Shown: in pieces, positions 1 to 7,708 of the stretch
Layout of the letters: every line of letters starts with the position of its first letter
How positions within the stretch are numbered: position 1 is the first letter of the stretch
Origin: an uncultured Actinomyces sp.
GTDB taxonomy: Bacteria > Actinomycetota > Actinomycetes > Actinomycetales > Actinomycetaceae
Assembly: GCA_900556405.1 (NCBI GenBank)
Contig: USPB01000002.1
Coordinates: forward strand, 1 to 24,878
DNA length: 24,878 nucleotides
Direction of reading: 5' to 3'
Translations under genes and position numbers: made by a program
Notes under the pieces: generated by a model
What the model saw: the letters and a program-made list of their open reading frames with translations, nothing else
Told to the model about the DNA's origin: nothing
The model's database searches: none

Positions 1-337
<337 letters not shown>

Positions 338-415
338 AATCACCCAACAAACCGGGTGAACAAAAACCACAGGTAAAACAGCCGCAACCACTATACAAAC
401 CACGATCAACCCACA

Positions 416-442
416 CCCCACCACACAAACACAAGGGTGGGG
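416..442 (+). other. Hairpin in the 23S-5S spacer (possible rRNA processing stem)
   Basis: CCCCACC at 416-422 pairs perfectly with GGTGGGG at 436-442 around a 13-nt A/C-rich loop. It sits about 20 nt before the 5S gene. A smaller CACCC/GGGTG pair (341-345 with 354-358) follows the 23S end. Such stems in 23S-5S spacers are commonly RNase processing sites; that role is inference here. Confidence 0.5.
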
Positions 443-463
443 AACAGTGTTGAACACCAAGAC

Positions 464-582
464 TTGTGGTGGTCATAGCACCGGGGAAACGCCCAGCCTC
501 CATTCCGAACCTGGAAGCTAAGCCCGGCAGCGCCAATGGTACTGCAACCGCCAGGTTGTGGGAGAGTAGGACACCGCCACAA
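464..582 (+). rRNA. rrf: 5S ribosomal RNA
   Basis: This is a 119-nt gene with the closing helix I readable: TTGTGGTGGT at 464-473 pairs with ACCGCCACAA at 573-582 (one G-U pair). Between them are the conserved 5S blocks CCTCCATTCCGAACCTGG and AAGCCCGGCAGCGCC (about 497-535). The ends could shift by one or two bases. It lies about 125 nt after the 23S end and 10 nt before the terminator, so it is the last gene of the rRNA operon. Confidence 0.95.
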
Positions 583-592
583 CACACGTGGA

Positions 593-632
593 GAGAGGGA
601 CGGCCGCGAAAGCGTGCCGTCCCTCTCGTTTT
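593..632 (+). terminator. Intrinsic terminator of the rRNA operon
   Basis: GAGAGGGACGGC (593-604) pairs perfectly over 12 bp with GCCGTCCCTCTC (616-627). A further CGC/GCG pair is capped by a GAAA tetraloop (608-611), with T615 bulged. The tract GTTTT follows at 628-632. This is a textbook factor-independent terminator placed directly after 5S rRNA. Confidence 0.92.
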
Positions 633-638
633 AATACC

Positions 639-681
639 TTGACACCACCCCGCGACCACCCGTCGTCTAATATTGGGTGGT
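639..681 (+). promoter_or_regulatory. Candidate promoter and ACCACCC-box cluster upstream of the HAD-fusion gene
   Basis: A perfect TTGACA lies at 639-644 and TAATAT at 668-673, but the 23-nt spacer is longer than the usual 16-18. ACCACCC occurs at 644-650 and 655-661 (11 bp apart) and in inverse orientation, GGGTGGT, at 675-681. The second and third copies flank the -10-like hexamer. This arrangement looks like an operator, but no regulator is known from the sequence. It would drive the gene starting at 745 with a leader of about 65 nt. Confidence 0.4.
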
Positions 682-744
682 TGAACGCGCTTCGCGCACC
701 AGTCACAAGAGCGTCATGTGGCGCAGGAATAGAGGATAGACACC

Positions 745-3054
745 ATGGCAGAAGAGACTCGAGGACGCGGCGAATTCGGCCGTGGTGGATACCAGAAGCG
801 TGAGCCTCAGTGGCGCGATCGCCAGTCTGATCGTTCGGACCGTGGGGATCGTGGTGGTTTCCAGCGTCGAGATGACCGTCGTGGTGGCTACCAGCAGCGT
901 GACGATCGTCGTGGTGGTTTCCGTGAGGATCGCCGTGAGGATCGCCGTGACTTCCAGCGTCGTGACAATGATCGTCGCGAGTTTGGTGGCCGGGATGATC
1001 GTCGTGGGGATCGTGGTGGTTTCCAGCGTCGAGATGACCGACGTGGTGGCTACCAGCGCCGTGACGATCGCCGCGGCGGTTTCCGCGATGATCGCCGAAA
1101 GGATGCTTCCTATAAGAGCTACTCGTCCACGGATGAGTACGTGTCGCCGAACGGAAACGAACCGACGATTCCTGCAGGCGTCAGCGCCGATGAACTTGAT
1201 CGCGACGCTTCGCGCGCGCTGGCCACACTCTCCGGTCCTAACCGCGACATCGTCGCGCGTCACCTCGTGATGGCGGGGCAGTTGATCGATCTCGATCCGG
1301 AGGCTGCCTATCAACACGCACAGGCCGCGGTTTCCCGTGCTGGCCGCGTCGACGTTGTCCGCGAGGCAGCCGCTCTGACCGCTTATGCGTCCGGACGCTA
1401 CGAGGAGGCGCTGCGAGAGGTCCGCGCGGTCCGCCGCATGCGCGGCGATTCATCGCTACGCGCGGTTGAGGCAGATGCCGAGCGCGGTCTTGGCCATCCC
1501 GAGAAGGCCGTTGAGATTATCGACGCTACCGATGCCTCGTCCCTTGATCTTGCCGAGCAGGTTGAGCTGGTTCTCGTGTCCTCCGGTGCACGTGCGGATC
1601 TCGGACAGTCCGACGTGGGACTCGTGATCGTCGACGATGCCCTCGCTGCGCTTCCTGCCGCAGCTGACGATGAACTGCGCCGTCGCCTCATGGAAGTCAA
1701 GGCCCAGCGTCTGACGGAACTCGGGCGCGACGAAGAAGCTGGCGAAGTCCTTGAAGCGATGCCAGCGGTTGCCGAAGACGCTGAGATCATCGACGTCGCC
1801 CTGTACCAGGATGCCGACGTCGACGGCAAGCGGTCGCCGCTGCGTGGCACCGGCAATGCCCTCGCCGAGGACTATGATTGCGCTCTTCTTGACCTTGATG
1901 GGACCGCGTGGGCGGGGGACGAGCGTATTGAGCATGCTGCTGCGTCTGTTGTCGAGGCGCGTGAATTCGGTATGGTGTCCGCGTTCGTCACCAACAATGC
2001 GATGCGTACTCCTGCGCAGGTGACGGAGAAGCTCAACAGCATGGACTTCGACGCGACACCTGACATGGTGATGACGTCTGCGATGGATATCGCAGCGATC
2101 ATGGCTGAGGAGCTTGAGGAAGGTTCGAAGGTTCTCGTGATCGGTGGCGCGGGCCTGCGTCTCGCGCTTGAAGAGCGCGGCTTCGTCCTCGTTGAGAGTG
2201 CGGACGATGAGCCTGCAGCAGTCGTGCAGGGCCTCGATAAGCAGGTGAATTGGGCGCTGCTGTCCGAGGGCGCATTCGCAATCGAGCGTGGCGCAGCCTT
2301 CTACGCCTCCAACCTGGACGCGACGCTGCCTGTTGAGCGTGGGCAGGCGCTGGGCAACGGCGCGCTCGTGCGTGCGATTCAGCACGCGACCCACAAGCGT
2401 CCCACTGCTGGCGGAAAGCCTGAGCCTGGTATCTACCGTCGTGCAAGCGAGCTCGTGGGTGCACAGAACCCGCTCGCCGTGGGCGACCGCCTCGAGACCG
2501 ACATCATGGGCGCGGTAGCCGCAGGTGTTCCCGCCATGCACGTCCTCACGGGTGTCCACATGGCCAGGGACGTCATCCGTGCCCCCCGCGGTCAGCGCCC
2601 CAGCTACCTTGCCATCGACATGCGTGGCCTGCTGGAGGCTCACCCTGCACCCAAGCACCATCGCGACGGGACCTGGACCTGCGGTGTCTCCCAGGTCGCC
2701 AAGGCCACTCGCTCCGGCGTACTCACGCTCGACGATGTCGAGCTGACCGAGCCCGTCACGATCAGCATTGACTCTTACCGTGCGCTTGCCGCCGCTGCAT
2801 GGGAGTACGCAGACGGCGCAGGGGCCGCGCCGGCGTGCCCGGAGATCACCGTTGTCGGCAACGACGATCCTGCTGGTATCGTCACGGCTCCCGAGCCGAC
2901 CGTGGCGCCCGCGGATGACGACGATTTCTTCGACGTCGCCGCGAACGCGGACAGCCTGCCGGAGCCAGGTGCGCAGACGCCGGCTTTCCTGCCCGGTGAA
3001 GAGGAGCTTGAGGAGCTCCTCGAAGCGACAGCGGATTTGGACGACGAGGCCTGA
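745..3054 (+). CDS. Arg/Gly/Asp-rich repeat - helical repeat - HAD-IIA phosphatase fusion protein
   Basis: This 769-residue protein starts at ATG 745 behind AGAGGA (731-736). Residues 1 to about 125 are highly charged low complexity built of DRRGG, RGGFQRR and RGGYQ units, resembling RGG-type RNA-binding tails. Residues about 130-355 are alanine-rich helical repeats of TPR character. Residues about 375-640 are a HAD-IIA hydrolase: nucleophile motif D383-L-D385-G-T, threonine motif FVTNN (T416), K558 in GGKPEP, and the metal motif GDRLETD (D581, D586). The tail is acidic. Mycobacterium tuberculosis has a helical protein (Rv1691) and a glycerol-3-phosphate phosphatase (Rv1692) as neighbours at this locus; here they appear fused, so a sugar- or glycerol-phosphate phosphatase role is likely. 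The substrate is inferred. The N-terminal tail could be an RNA-binding or condensate-forming region. Its stop overlaps the next start (TGATG). Confidence 0.85.
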   Translation: MAEETRGRGEFGRGGYQKREPQWRDRQSDRSDRGDRGGFQRRDDRRGGYQQRDDRRGGFREDRREDRRDFQRRDNDRREFGGRDDRRGDRGGFQRRDDRRGGYQRRDDRRGGFRDDRRKDASYKSYSSTDEYVSPNGNEPTIPAGVSADELDRDASRALATLSGPNRDIVARHLVMAGQLIDLDPEAAYQHAQAAVSRAGRVDVVREAAALTAYASGRYEEALREVRAVRRMRGDSSLRAVEADAERGLGHPEKAVEIIDATDASSLDLAEQVELVLVSSGARADLGQSDVGLVIVDDALAALPAAADDELRRRLMEVKAQRLTELGRDEEAGEVLEAMPAVAEDAEIIDVALYQDADVDGKRSPLRGTGNALAEDYDCALLDLDGTAWAGDERIEHAAASVVEAREFGMVSAFVTNNAMRTPAQVTEKLNSMDFDATPDMVMTSAMDIAAIMAEELEEGSKVLVIGGAGLRLALEERGFVLVESADDEPAAVVQGLDKQVNWALLSEGAFAIERGAAFYASNLDATLPVERGQALGNGALVRAIQHATHKRPTAGGKPEPGIYRRASELVGAQNPLAVGDRLETDIMGAVAAGVPAMHVLTGVHMARDVIRAPRGQRPSYLAIDMRGLLEAHPAPKHHRDGTWTCGVSQVAKATRSGVLTLDDVELTEPVTISIDSYRALAAAAWEYADGAGAAPACPEITVVGNDDPAGIVTAPEPTVAPADDDDFFDVAANADSLPEPGAQTPAFLPGEEELEELLEATADLDDEA
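841..1098 (+). repeat. Internal in-frame repeat, about 96 bp, period 162 bp
   Basis: Bases 841-936 recur at 1003-1098 with roughly eight mismatches, mostly synonymous; the first 38 bases are identical. The 162-bp period equals 54 codons, so the copies stay in frame and encode RGDRGGFQRRDDRRGGY-type units twice. Shorter GATCGTCGTGG-like units fill the space between. It lies inside the HAD-fusion gene and suggests expansion of the low-complexity tail by duplication. Confidence 0.85.
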
Positions 3055-3242
3055 TGGCCCTACGCGAACAGACAGAGGCTCGGCTCGTCGGGTTCGATGG
3101 CCTTTCAGCGTCGGAGCAAATTGCGACGCTGGAAGCCATTGAGTCCGATTTGCGCCGGGCCTTGTCTGCCGATGTTCCCAGCGGCGTTGCCGTCCCTGGC
3201 GAACAGATGCGCGTCCGTCATGAGGATCGGAGAGAGACGTGA
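3054..3242 (+). CDS. Small conserved actinobacterial protein (Rv1693-like position)
   Basis: This is a 62-residue soluble protein. Its ATG (3054) overlaps the preceding stop in TGATG, and its TGA (3240-3242) overlaps the GTG start of tlyA, so translation is probably coupled on both sides. The N-terminal half (about residues 18-40) looks like one amphipathic helix, and the rest is basic and disordered-looking. No catalytic motif is visible. A similarly small gene of unknown function (Rv1693) occupies the same slot between the phosphatase and tlyA in M. tuberculosis. Its placement and clean overlaps support a real gene; the function is unknown. Confidence 0.75.
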   Translation: MALREQTEARLVGFDGLSASEQIATLEAIESDLRRALSADVPSGVAVPGEQMRVRHEDRRET

Positions 3243-4066
3243 AGCTTCGCCGTATTGATTCTGAACTGGTTCGGCGCGGGCTTGCGAAATCGCGATCTGC
3301 CGCTGCTCAGATGATCGAGGACGGCCGTGTGAAGCTCGACGGTCAGATTGTCCTGAAACCGGCCCGTCAGATGGATCCTGCGCAGGCGATCCTCGTTGAG
3401 GAGTCAGATGATCCCGAGTACGTCTCGCGCGGCGCGCACAAGCTCGCAGGAGCCCTTGACGCGCTCGGTGATAAAGCGCCGGTGATCGAAGGACGCCGCG
3501 CGTTGGATGCGGGTGCCTCGACGGGTGGCTTCACCGATGTTTTGCTGCGTCGCGGCGCCGCCTCGGTCGTCGCCGTGGACGTGGGTTACGGTCAGCTGGC
3601 CTGGAAGCTGCAGTCCGATCCTCGCGTCGAGGTTCACGATCGGACGAACGTGCGCACCCTCGATCCTGCCTCGGTCGCACCTGCGCCCGAACTTGTCGTG
3701 GGGGATATGTCGTTCATTTCGCTGACCCTCGTGCTCCCCGCGCTGGTTGCAGCGGCCGCTCCTCACGCTGACTTCCTGTTGATGGTCAAGCCTCAGTTTG
3801 AGATCGGGAAAGAGAGGCTCGGGCACGGGGGAGTGGTGCGCAACCCGGAGCATCACATTGAAACGGTCGACAAGGTTGCGCGATGCGCCATTGAGCTGGG
3901 TCTCGACATTGCAGCTATTGCCGCGTCGCCGCTTCCCGGCCCGAGCGGTAACGTCGAGTACTTCGTTCATATGCGGCGCGATTATCCTGAGCCCATCGAT
4001 CCGTGCGAACTGACCGATTACATCCGTGCGGCCGTCGCTGCTGGTCCTGCTGGAGGACACTCATGA
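3239..4066 (+). CDS. tlyA: TlyA rRNA (cytidine-2'-O)-methyltransferase
   Basis: This 275-residue protein is of usual family length. An N-terminal S4 RNA-binding domain (residues about 3-62) precedes an FtsJ-like Rossmann methyltransferase domain. The SAM-binding loop is DAGASTGGFTD (90-100). The catalytic tetrad of 2'-O-methyltransferases is readable as K68, D156 (in VVGDMSF), K184 (in MVKPQFE) and E240 (in GNVEYF). In mycobacteria TlyA methylates 16S and 23S rRNA 2'-OH groups, and its loss gives capreomycin/viomycin resistance; it is often misnamed hemolysin. The GTG start at 3239 overlaps the previous stop (GTGA) and begins exactly at the conserved KLRRIDSEL, so no upstream start is needed. 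It ends in an ATGA overlap with NAD kinase. Confidence 0.95.
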   Translation: MKLRRIDSELVRRGLAKSRSAAAQMIEDGRVKLDGQIVLKPARQMDPAQAILVEESDDPEYVSRGAHKLAGALDALGDKAPVIEGRRALDAGASTGGFTDVLLRRGAASVVAVDVGYGQLAWKLQSDPRVEVHDRTNVRTLDPASVAPAPELVVGDMSFISLTLVLPALVAAAAPHADFLLMVKPQFEIGKERLGHGGVVRNPEHHIETVDKVARCAIELGLDIAAIAASPLPGPSGNVEYFVHMRRDYPEPIDPCELTDYIRAAVAAGPAGGHS

Positions 4067-4893
4067 CCCGTGTGTTGATGGTGCGCCATCGTCACCGCCC
4101 GAACGCGATGACGAGTGCCGTGAGCTTGGCGGAGGCGCTCAGCGCGCGCGATATCGAGGTCGTCGAAGACGCATCTGGGGGCGGCATCGACATGGTTCTG
4201 TCGATCGGCGGTGACGGAACATTTTTGGTGGCAGCGTCAAGCGCGCGTGCCCTGGACGTTCCTCTGCTGGGTATCAACGCTGGCCACATGGGCTTCTTGA
4301 CGGAACTGGGTGATAGGGGGACCGGTGACCTTGCGCGCAAGATCGCCGAAGGAGATTTTTCGGTCGAACGTCGCATGACCCTGGATGTGACGATGGAGCG
4401 TCCTGACGGTTCCAAGGCTGACGACTGGGCGCTTAACGAAGCGGTCGTTATGCACACGGACGTGGCTCATCCCGTTCATTTTGCCCTCGTCGTCGATGGA
4501 CAGGAAGTGTCGACGTACGGCGCCGATGGCATGATTTTATCGACGCCGACCGGCTCAACTGCCTATTCTTTCTCCGCTGGCGGGCCCGTCGTGTGGCCGG
4601 ATACGGAAGCAATCGTTGTCGCCCCGTTGGCGGCGCACGGGTTGTTCACGCGTCCGCTCGTCGTTGGCCCGTCGGCGTGTGTGGAGATCGTGGTCCTCGA
4701 TGATATGTGGACTGCCCCGGAAATGTGGTGTGATGGCCTGCGCCGTATGACTGTCCCGGCCGGTGGCGTCGTGCGTGCGCGCGTGGGATCGTCTCCTGTG
4801 CAGCTGGTGCGTGTGGACGATACGCCGTTTTCTGCGCGTCTCGTCCGTAAGTTCAATTTGCCGGTACGTGGATGGAGGGACGCTGCGCGGTGA
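4063..4893 (+). CDS. nadK: NAD kinase
   Basis: This enzyme phosphorylates NAD to NADP using ATP or polyphosphate in the cytosol. The product is 276 residues from ATG 4063. The frame is open upstream to 4003, but the start at 4063 has a GGAGG ribosome site at 4052-4056, overlaps the tlyA stop (ATGA) and gives a normal N-terminus. The hallmark GGDGTFL (49-55, catalytic D51) is present, followed by the NE motif (N125-E126, in WALNEAVV) and TPTGSTAY further on. Position between tlyA and recN matches M. tuberculosis Rv1695. It is part of the coupled run and its stop overlaps the recN start. Confidence 0.96.
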   Translation: MTRVLMVRHRHRPNAMTSAVSLAEALSARDIEVVEDASGGGIDMVLSIGGDGTFLVAASSARALDVPLLGINAGHMGFLTELGDRGTGDLARKIAEGDFSVERRMTLDVTMERPDGSKADDWALNEAVVMHTDVAHPVHFALVVDGQEVSTYGADGMILSTPTGSTAYSFSAGGPVVWPDTEAIVVAPLAAHGLFTRPLVVGPSACVEIVVLDDMWTAPEMWCDGLRRMTVPAGGVVRARVGSSPVQLVRVDDTPFSARLVRKFNLPVRGWRDAAR

Positions 4894-6566
4894 TTGAATC
4901 TCTCGATATTTCCAATCTGGGTGTCATTGCCAACGCGCACGTCGACTTTGGCCCTGGGCTCGTTGTTGTGACCGGTGAAACTGGTGCCGGTAAAACGATG
5001 GTGTTGTCGAGTCTGCAGCTTCTTCTCGGGGCTCGCGCTGACGCTGCGCTCGTGCGTAGCGGTACGGAACGTCTGTCGGTCGATGGCATTTTTTCGATCA
5101 CGCCTGATATTGGGTCGCGCGTGGAGGATGCTGGTGGTCTCGTTGAAGGCGATGAGCTGATTGTTGGTCGGTCGGTCCGTGCGGCGGGGCGCTCGCGTGC
5201 ACACCTTGGTTCCCGTCCCGTTCCTGCTTCCGTATTGGCCGATATCGTCGGGTCGATGGTGACGATCCATGGTCAGTCGGATCAGATTCGGCTGACGGGG
5301 GAGGCCGCTCAACGACGTGCGTTGGATCAATTTGGTGGCAGCGAACATGGGGCTGTCCTGGAGGAGTATCGCGCAGCTTTTCGCGCAGCCGTTGATATCA
5401 AGCATCGTCTTGATTCCCTGCGTGGCGACGCGTCTGAGCGGGCCGAGGAGATCGACGATCTGCGTGCGGCTATCGATCAGATCGAGGCGCTTGATCCGCA
5501 GGCAGGCGAGGAAGAGGAACTGGTGCGAGAGGCTGCGCGCCTGACGAACGTTGAGGATCTTCGCGCCCTGATGGGGGCTTCTCTCGGTTATCTCAAGGGG
5601 GATGATCGCGGCGACTACGCGGGTGCGGTGGAGTCCGCGCGCAGTGCATACGCGCAGCTGGACGAGGCCTCGCGCTTCGACGAGGCCGTGGCTGATTTCG
5701 TCGCCCGCGCACGCAACCAGGCGCTCGAGTTGGATGCCCTCGCTGATGACGTGTCGTCCTATCTGAGCCGACTCGATGCGGATCCGCAGCGCCTGGCGCA
5801 GATTCATGCCCGTCGGGCTGCCATCAGAGATGCGTTGCGCGGCCGAGCGGCCGATGTTGAGGGCCTGCTCGCGTGGGTCGAAGAAGCGCGTGTTCGGCTC
5901 GCCGAGCTATCGGCTCCGGCCTCGGACCCCGCCCTCGTTGAGCAAGAACTGCGCGCCGCGCAGGAACATGTGCTCGCATGCGGCTCCCGCCTGACGGCCG
6001 CACGCGCCACGCTCGCGGCAGAACTTGCCAGCGGCGTCAACGATGAGTTACATGCCCTGTCGATGCCCGACGCCACGCTCCACATTGACCTCGATCCAAC
6101 CAAGCCAACGTCCCACGGGTGTGAGACCGTCGTCTTCCGCCTGCAGCCGCACCCGCATGCTCCTGCGCGTCCCCTCGGTCAGGGTGCCTCCGGCGGCGAA
6201 CTCTCGCGCGTGATGCTCGCCCTCGAGCTGATGCTGGGACGTACCGAGGCTTCCTCCACGTTTATTTTCGACGAGATCGATGCGGGCATCGGCGGGCAGA
6301 CCGCAACGGAGGTCGGCGCACGCCTCAAGAGACTCGCTGCGTCGCGCCAGGTCATCGTCGTGACGCACTTGGCCCAGGTCGCCGCTTTCGGGGACCAGCA
6401 TCTCGTCATCGAGAAAAACGACGGGACGACGCAGGTTCGTGACGTGCGTGGGGAGGCGCGCGAAGCCGAACTGACGCGCATGATGGGTGGGGATCCGCAC
6501 TCGGCTGCGGCGCGCCGCCACGCTTCGCAAGTCTTGGCTTCCGCCGTGTCACAATCGCAGGGATGA
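4890..6566 (+). CDS. recN: DNA repair protein RecN
   Basis: This SMC-like ATPase acts in double-strand-break repair. From GTG 4890 it has 558 residues. This start overlaps the nadK stop (GTGA), has GGAGG at 4875-4879 ten bases upstream, and begins MIESLDISNLGVI like other RecN proteins; ATG 4872 would add six untypical residues. Walker A is G29-ETGAGKT-36. The ABC signature is SGGELSRV (from S434) and Walker B is FIFDEID with D461-E462. Between the head halves is a long Ala/Arg/Glu-rich coiled-coil region (about 150-370), as expected. It ends in an ATGA overlap with steA. Confidence 0.96.
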   Translation: MIESLDISNLGVIANAHVDFGPGLVVVTGETGAGKTMVLSSLQLLLGARADAALVRSGTERLSVDGIFSITPDIGSRVEDAGGLVEGDELIVGRSVRAAGRSRAHLGSRPVPASVLADIVGSMVTIHGQSDQIRLTGEAAQRRALDQFGGSEHGAVLEEYRAAFRAAVDIKHRLDSLRGDASERAEEIDDLRAAIDQIEALDPQAGEEEELVREAARLTNVEDLRALMGASLGYLKGDDRGDYAGAVESARSAYAQLDEASRFDEAVADFVARARNQALELDALADDVSSYLSRLDADPQRLAQIHARRAAIRDALRGRAADVEGLLAWVEEARVRLAELSAPASDPALVEQELRAAQEHVLACGSRLTAARATLAAELASGVNDELHALSMPDATLHIDLDPTKPTSHGCETVVFRLQPHPHAPARPLGQGASGGELSRVMLALELMLGRTEASSTFIFDEIDAGIGGQTATEVGARLKRLAASRQVIVVTHLAQVAAFGDQHLVIEKNDGTTQVRDVRGEAREAELTRMMGGDPHSAAARRHASQVLASAVSQSQG

Positions 6567-7708
6567 GTGAAACACTTTCAAAGGAATCGAAGGGCCAGGT
6601 GGGGCGTGTACGCGTCGACGACCGTCCCAAGCACCTGGCAACGCGCCTCGAGCGCGGAGAGATCGCCGTTATCAACGTCGCGGACTTGGACCGGGAAAGC
6701 GCAGCTGCGCTGGTTGAAGCCGTGCCTATCGCGGTCCTCAACGCGCAGCCTTCGCTGACGGGTCGAGCCGCAGCTCTTGGTCCGCGCCTCATTCTCGACG
6801 CCGGTATTACGCTCGTTGATGACCTCGGCCAAGACATCATGTCGCTGCGCGAGGGACAGGAAGTCGCCGTCACGGGTGGCAAGGTCCTCGTTGATGGCGG
6901 CATCATTGCGACCGGTCGGGCAGTGTCAGCGCAGGACCTGGACGTTGAGGTCGCCGACTCGGCCACTTTATTCGCCGGGTTTGAAGGTTCTGTCGAAGAC
7001 TACCTGGCCAAGGATGGTGCGACCGTTCTGCGTGGTGAGGGAGTGCCTTCTATCGATGGCCTCGGTAAGCGTCCGATTCTGCTGGTGAGCGCCGCAAGCG
7101 AAGCGGCGAGCGATTGTCGCGCGCTCGCCCGGTGGCGTTCGGAGGCCGCTCCCTTCGTCATCGCTGTCGATGGGGGAGCGGACGTTGCGCTCAAAGCCCA
7201 TCTCACCCTTGATCTCGTTGTGGGTGACGCGGATTTGATGAGCGAGAAGGCCATTCGCCGTGCACGCTCCTTTATCGTGCGGGTCGGCGGCGACGGTCTC
7301 GCACCCGGTGCCCAGCGACTCGATCGTATGGGTATCGTCTACGAGCGTGTGGCCATGGCTGGTACGTCTCTCGACGCTGCCCTCGTTGTCGCCGCTCACT
7401 CAGGGGCGACCGCGGTTGTCACCGCCGGTGTTTCCTACGGGGAGGCTGAGCTTGTGGACGCTGGACGTGCGCTCGTTGCCCCTGCGTTTTTCTCTCGGCT
7501 TGCGGTTGGTTCGCGACTTATTGGCGCGCAGGCAGTTGCGGCCACGTTCCGCCCGCGTCCTCGCGGCTGGACCCTCGTCCTTCTCGCCCTTGTCGCTCTT
7601 GGACTGATGGGCGTCGCACTGTGGTCGACCCCGTGGGGTAATGACCTGTTGCACCCGATTACCTCTTTCTTCGTCTCGCTGATGCATTCTGCTGGAGGAA
7701 CCCAATGA
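6563..7708 (+). CDS. steA: SteA, cytokinetic-ring / septal membrane protein
   Basis: This 381-residue protein starts at ATG 6563, overlapping the recN stop. The soluble part contains a thiamine-pyrophosphokinase-like region (around DGGADVALKAH and LVVGDADLMS, about residues 210-240). One C-terminal transmembrane helix follows at about 336-354, then a short tail. In corynebacteria SteA forms a complex with SteB at the division site and controls the cell-wall hydrolase RipA; Rv1697 is the mycobacterial counterpart. The assignment rests on domain look, length and exact locus order (recN-steA-steB). Enzymatic activity is not implied. An ATGA overlap couples it to steB. Confidence 0.88.
   Translation: MSETLSKESKGQVGRVRVDDRPKHLATRLERGEIAVINVADLDRESAAALVEAVPIAVLNAQPSLTGRAAALGPRLILDAGITLVDDLGQDIMSLREGQEVAVTGGKVLVDGGIIATGRAVSAQDLDVEVADSATLFAGFEGSVEDYLAKDGATVLRGEGVPSIDGLGKRPILLVSAASEAASDCRALARWRSEAAPFVIAVDGGADVALKAHLTLDLVVGDADLMSEKAIRRARSFIVRVGGDGLAPGAQRLDRMGIVYERVAMAGTSLDAALVVAAHSGATAVVTAGVSYGEAELVDAGRALVAPAFFSRLAVGSRLIGAQAVAATFRPRPRGWTLVLLALVALGLMGVALWSTPWGNDLLHPITSFFVSLMHSAGGTQ

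Noticed and set aside
841..1098. The regular repeats as a CRISPR array
   Set aside because: The units are in frame, encode RGG-type residues and lack uniform repeat/spacer structure.
703..1317. Minus-strand frame rich in Thr/Ile (204 residues)
   Set aside because: It is the antisense shadow of the DRRGG repeat of the HAD-fusion gene; the repetitive composition mirrors that DNA.
1456..2661. Minus-strand frame of 401 residues opposite the HAD domain, and similar long antisense frames at 4563-5807, 9412-10362, 11648-12982 and 13231-14679
   Set aside because: Long antisense frames are usual in GC-rich genes; each lies opposite a gene with intact family motifs and shows none of its own.
4003..4062. 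Upstream extension of NAD kinase to 4003
   Set aside because: It would overlap tlyA by 64 bases; ATG 4063 has GGAGG and gives the normal N-terminus.
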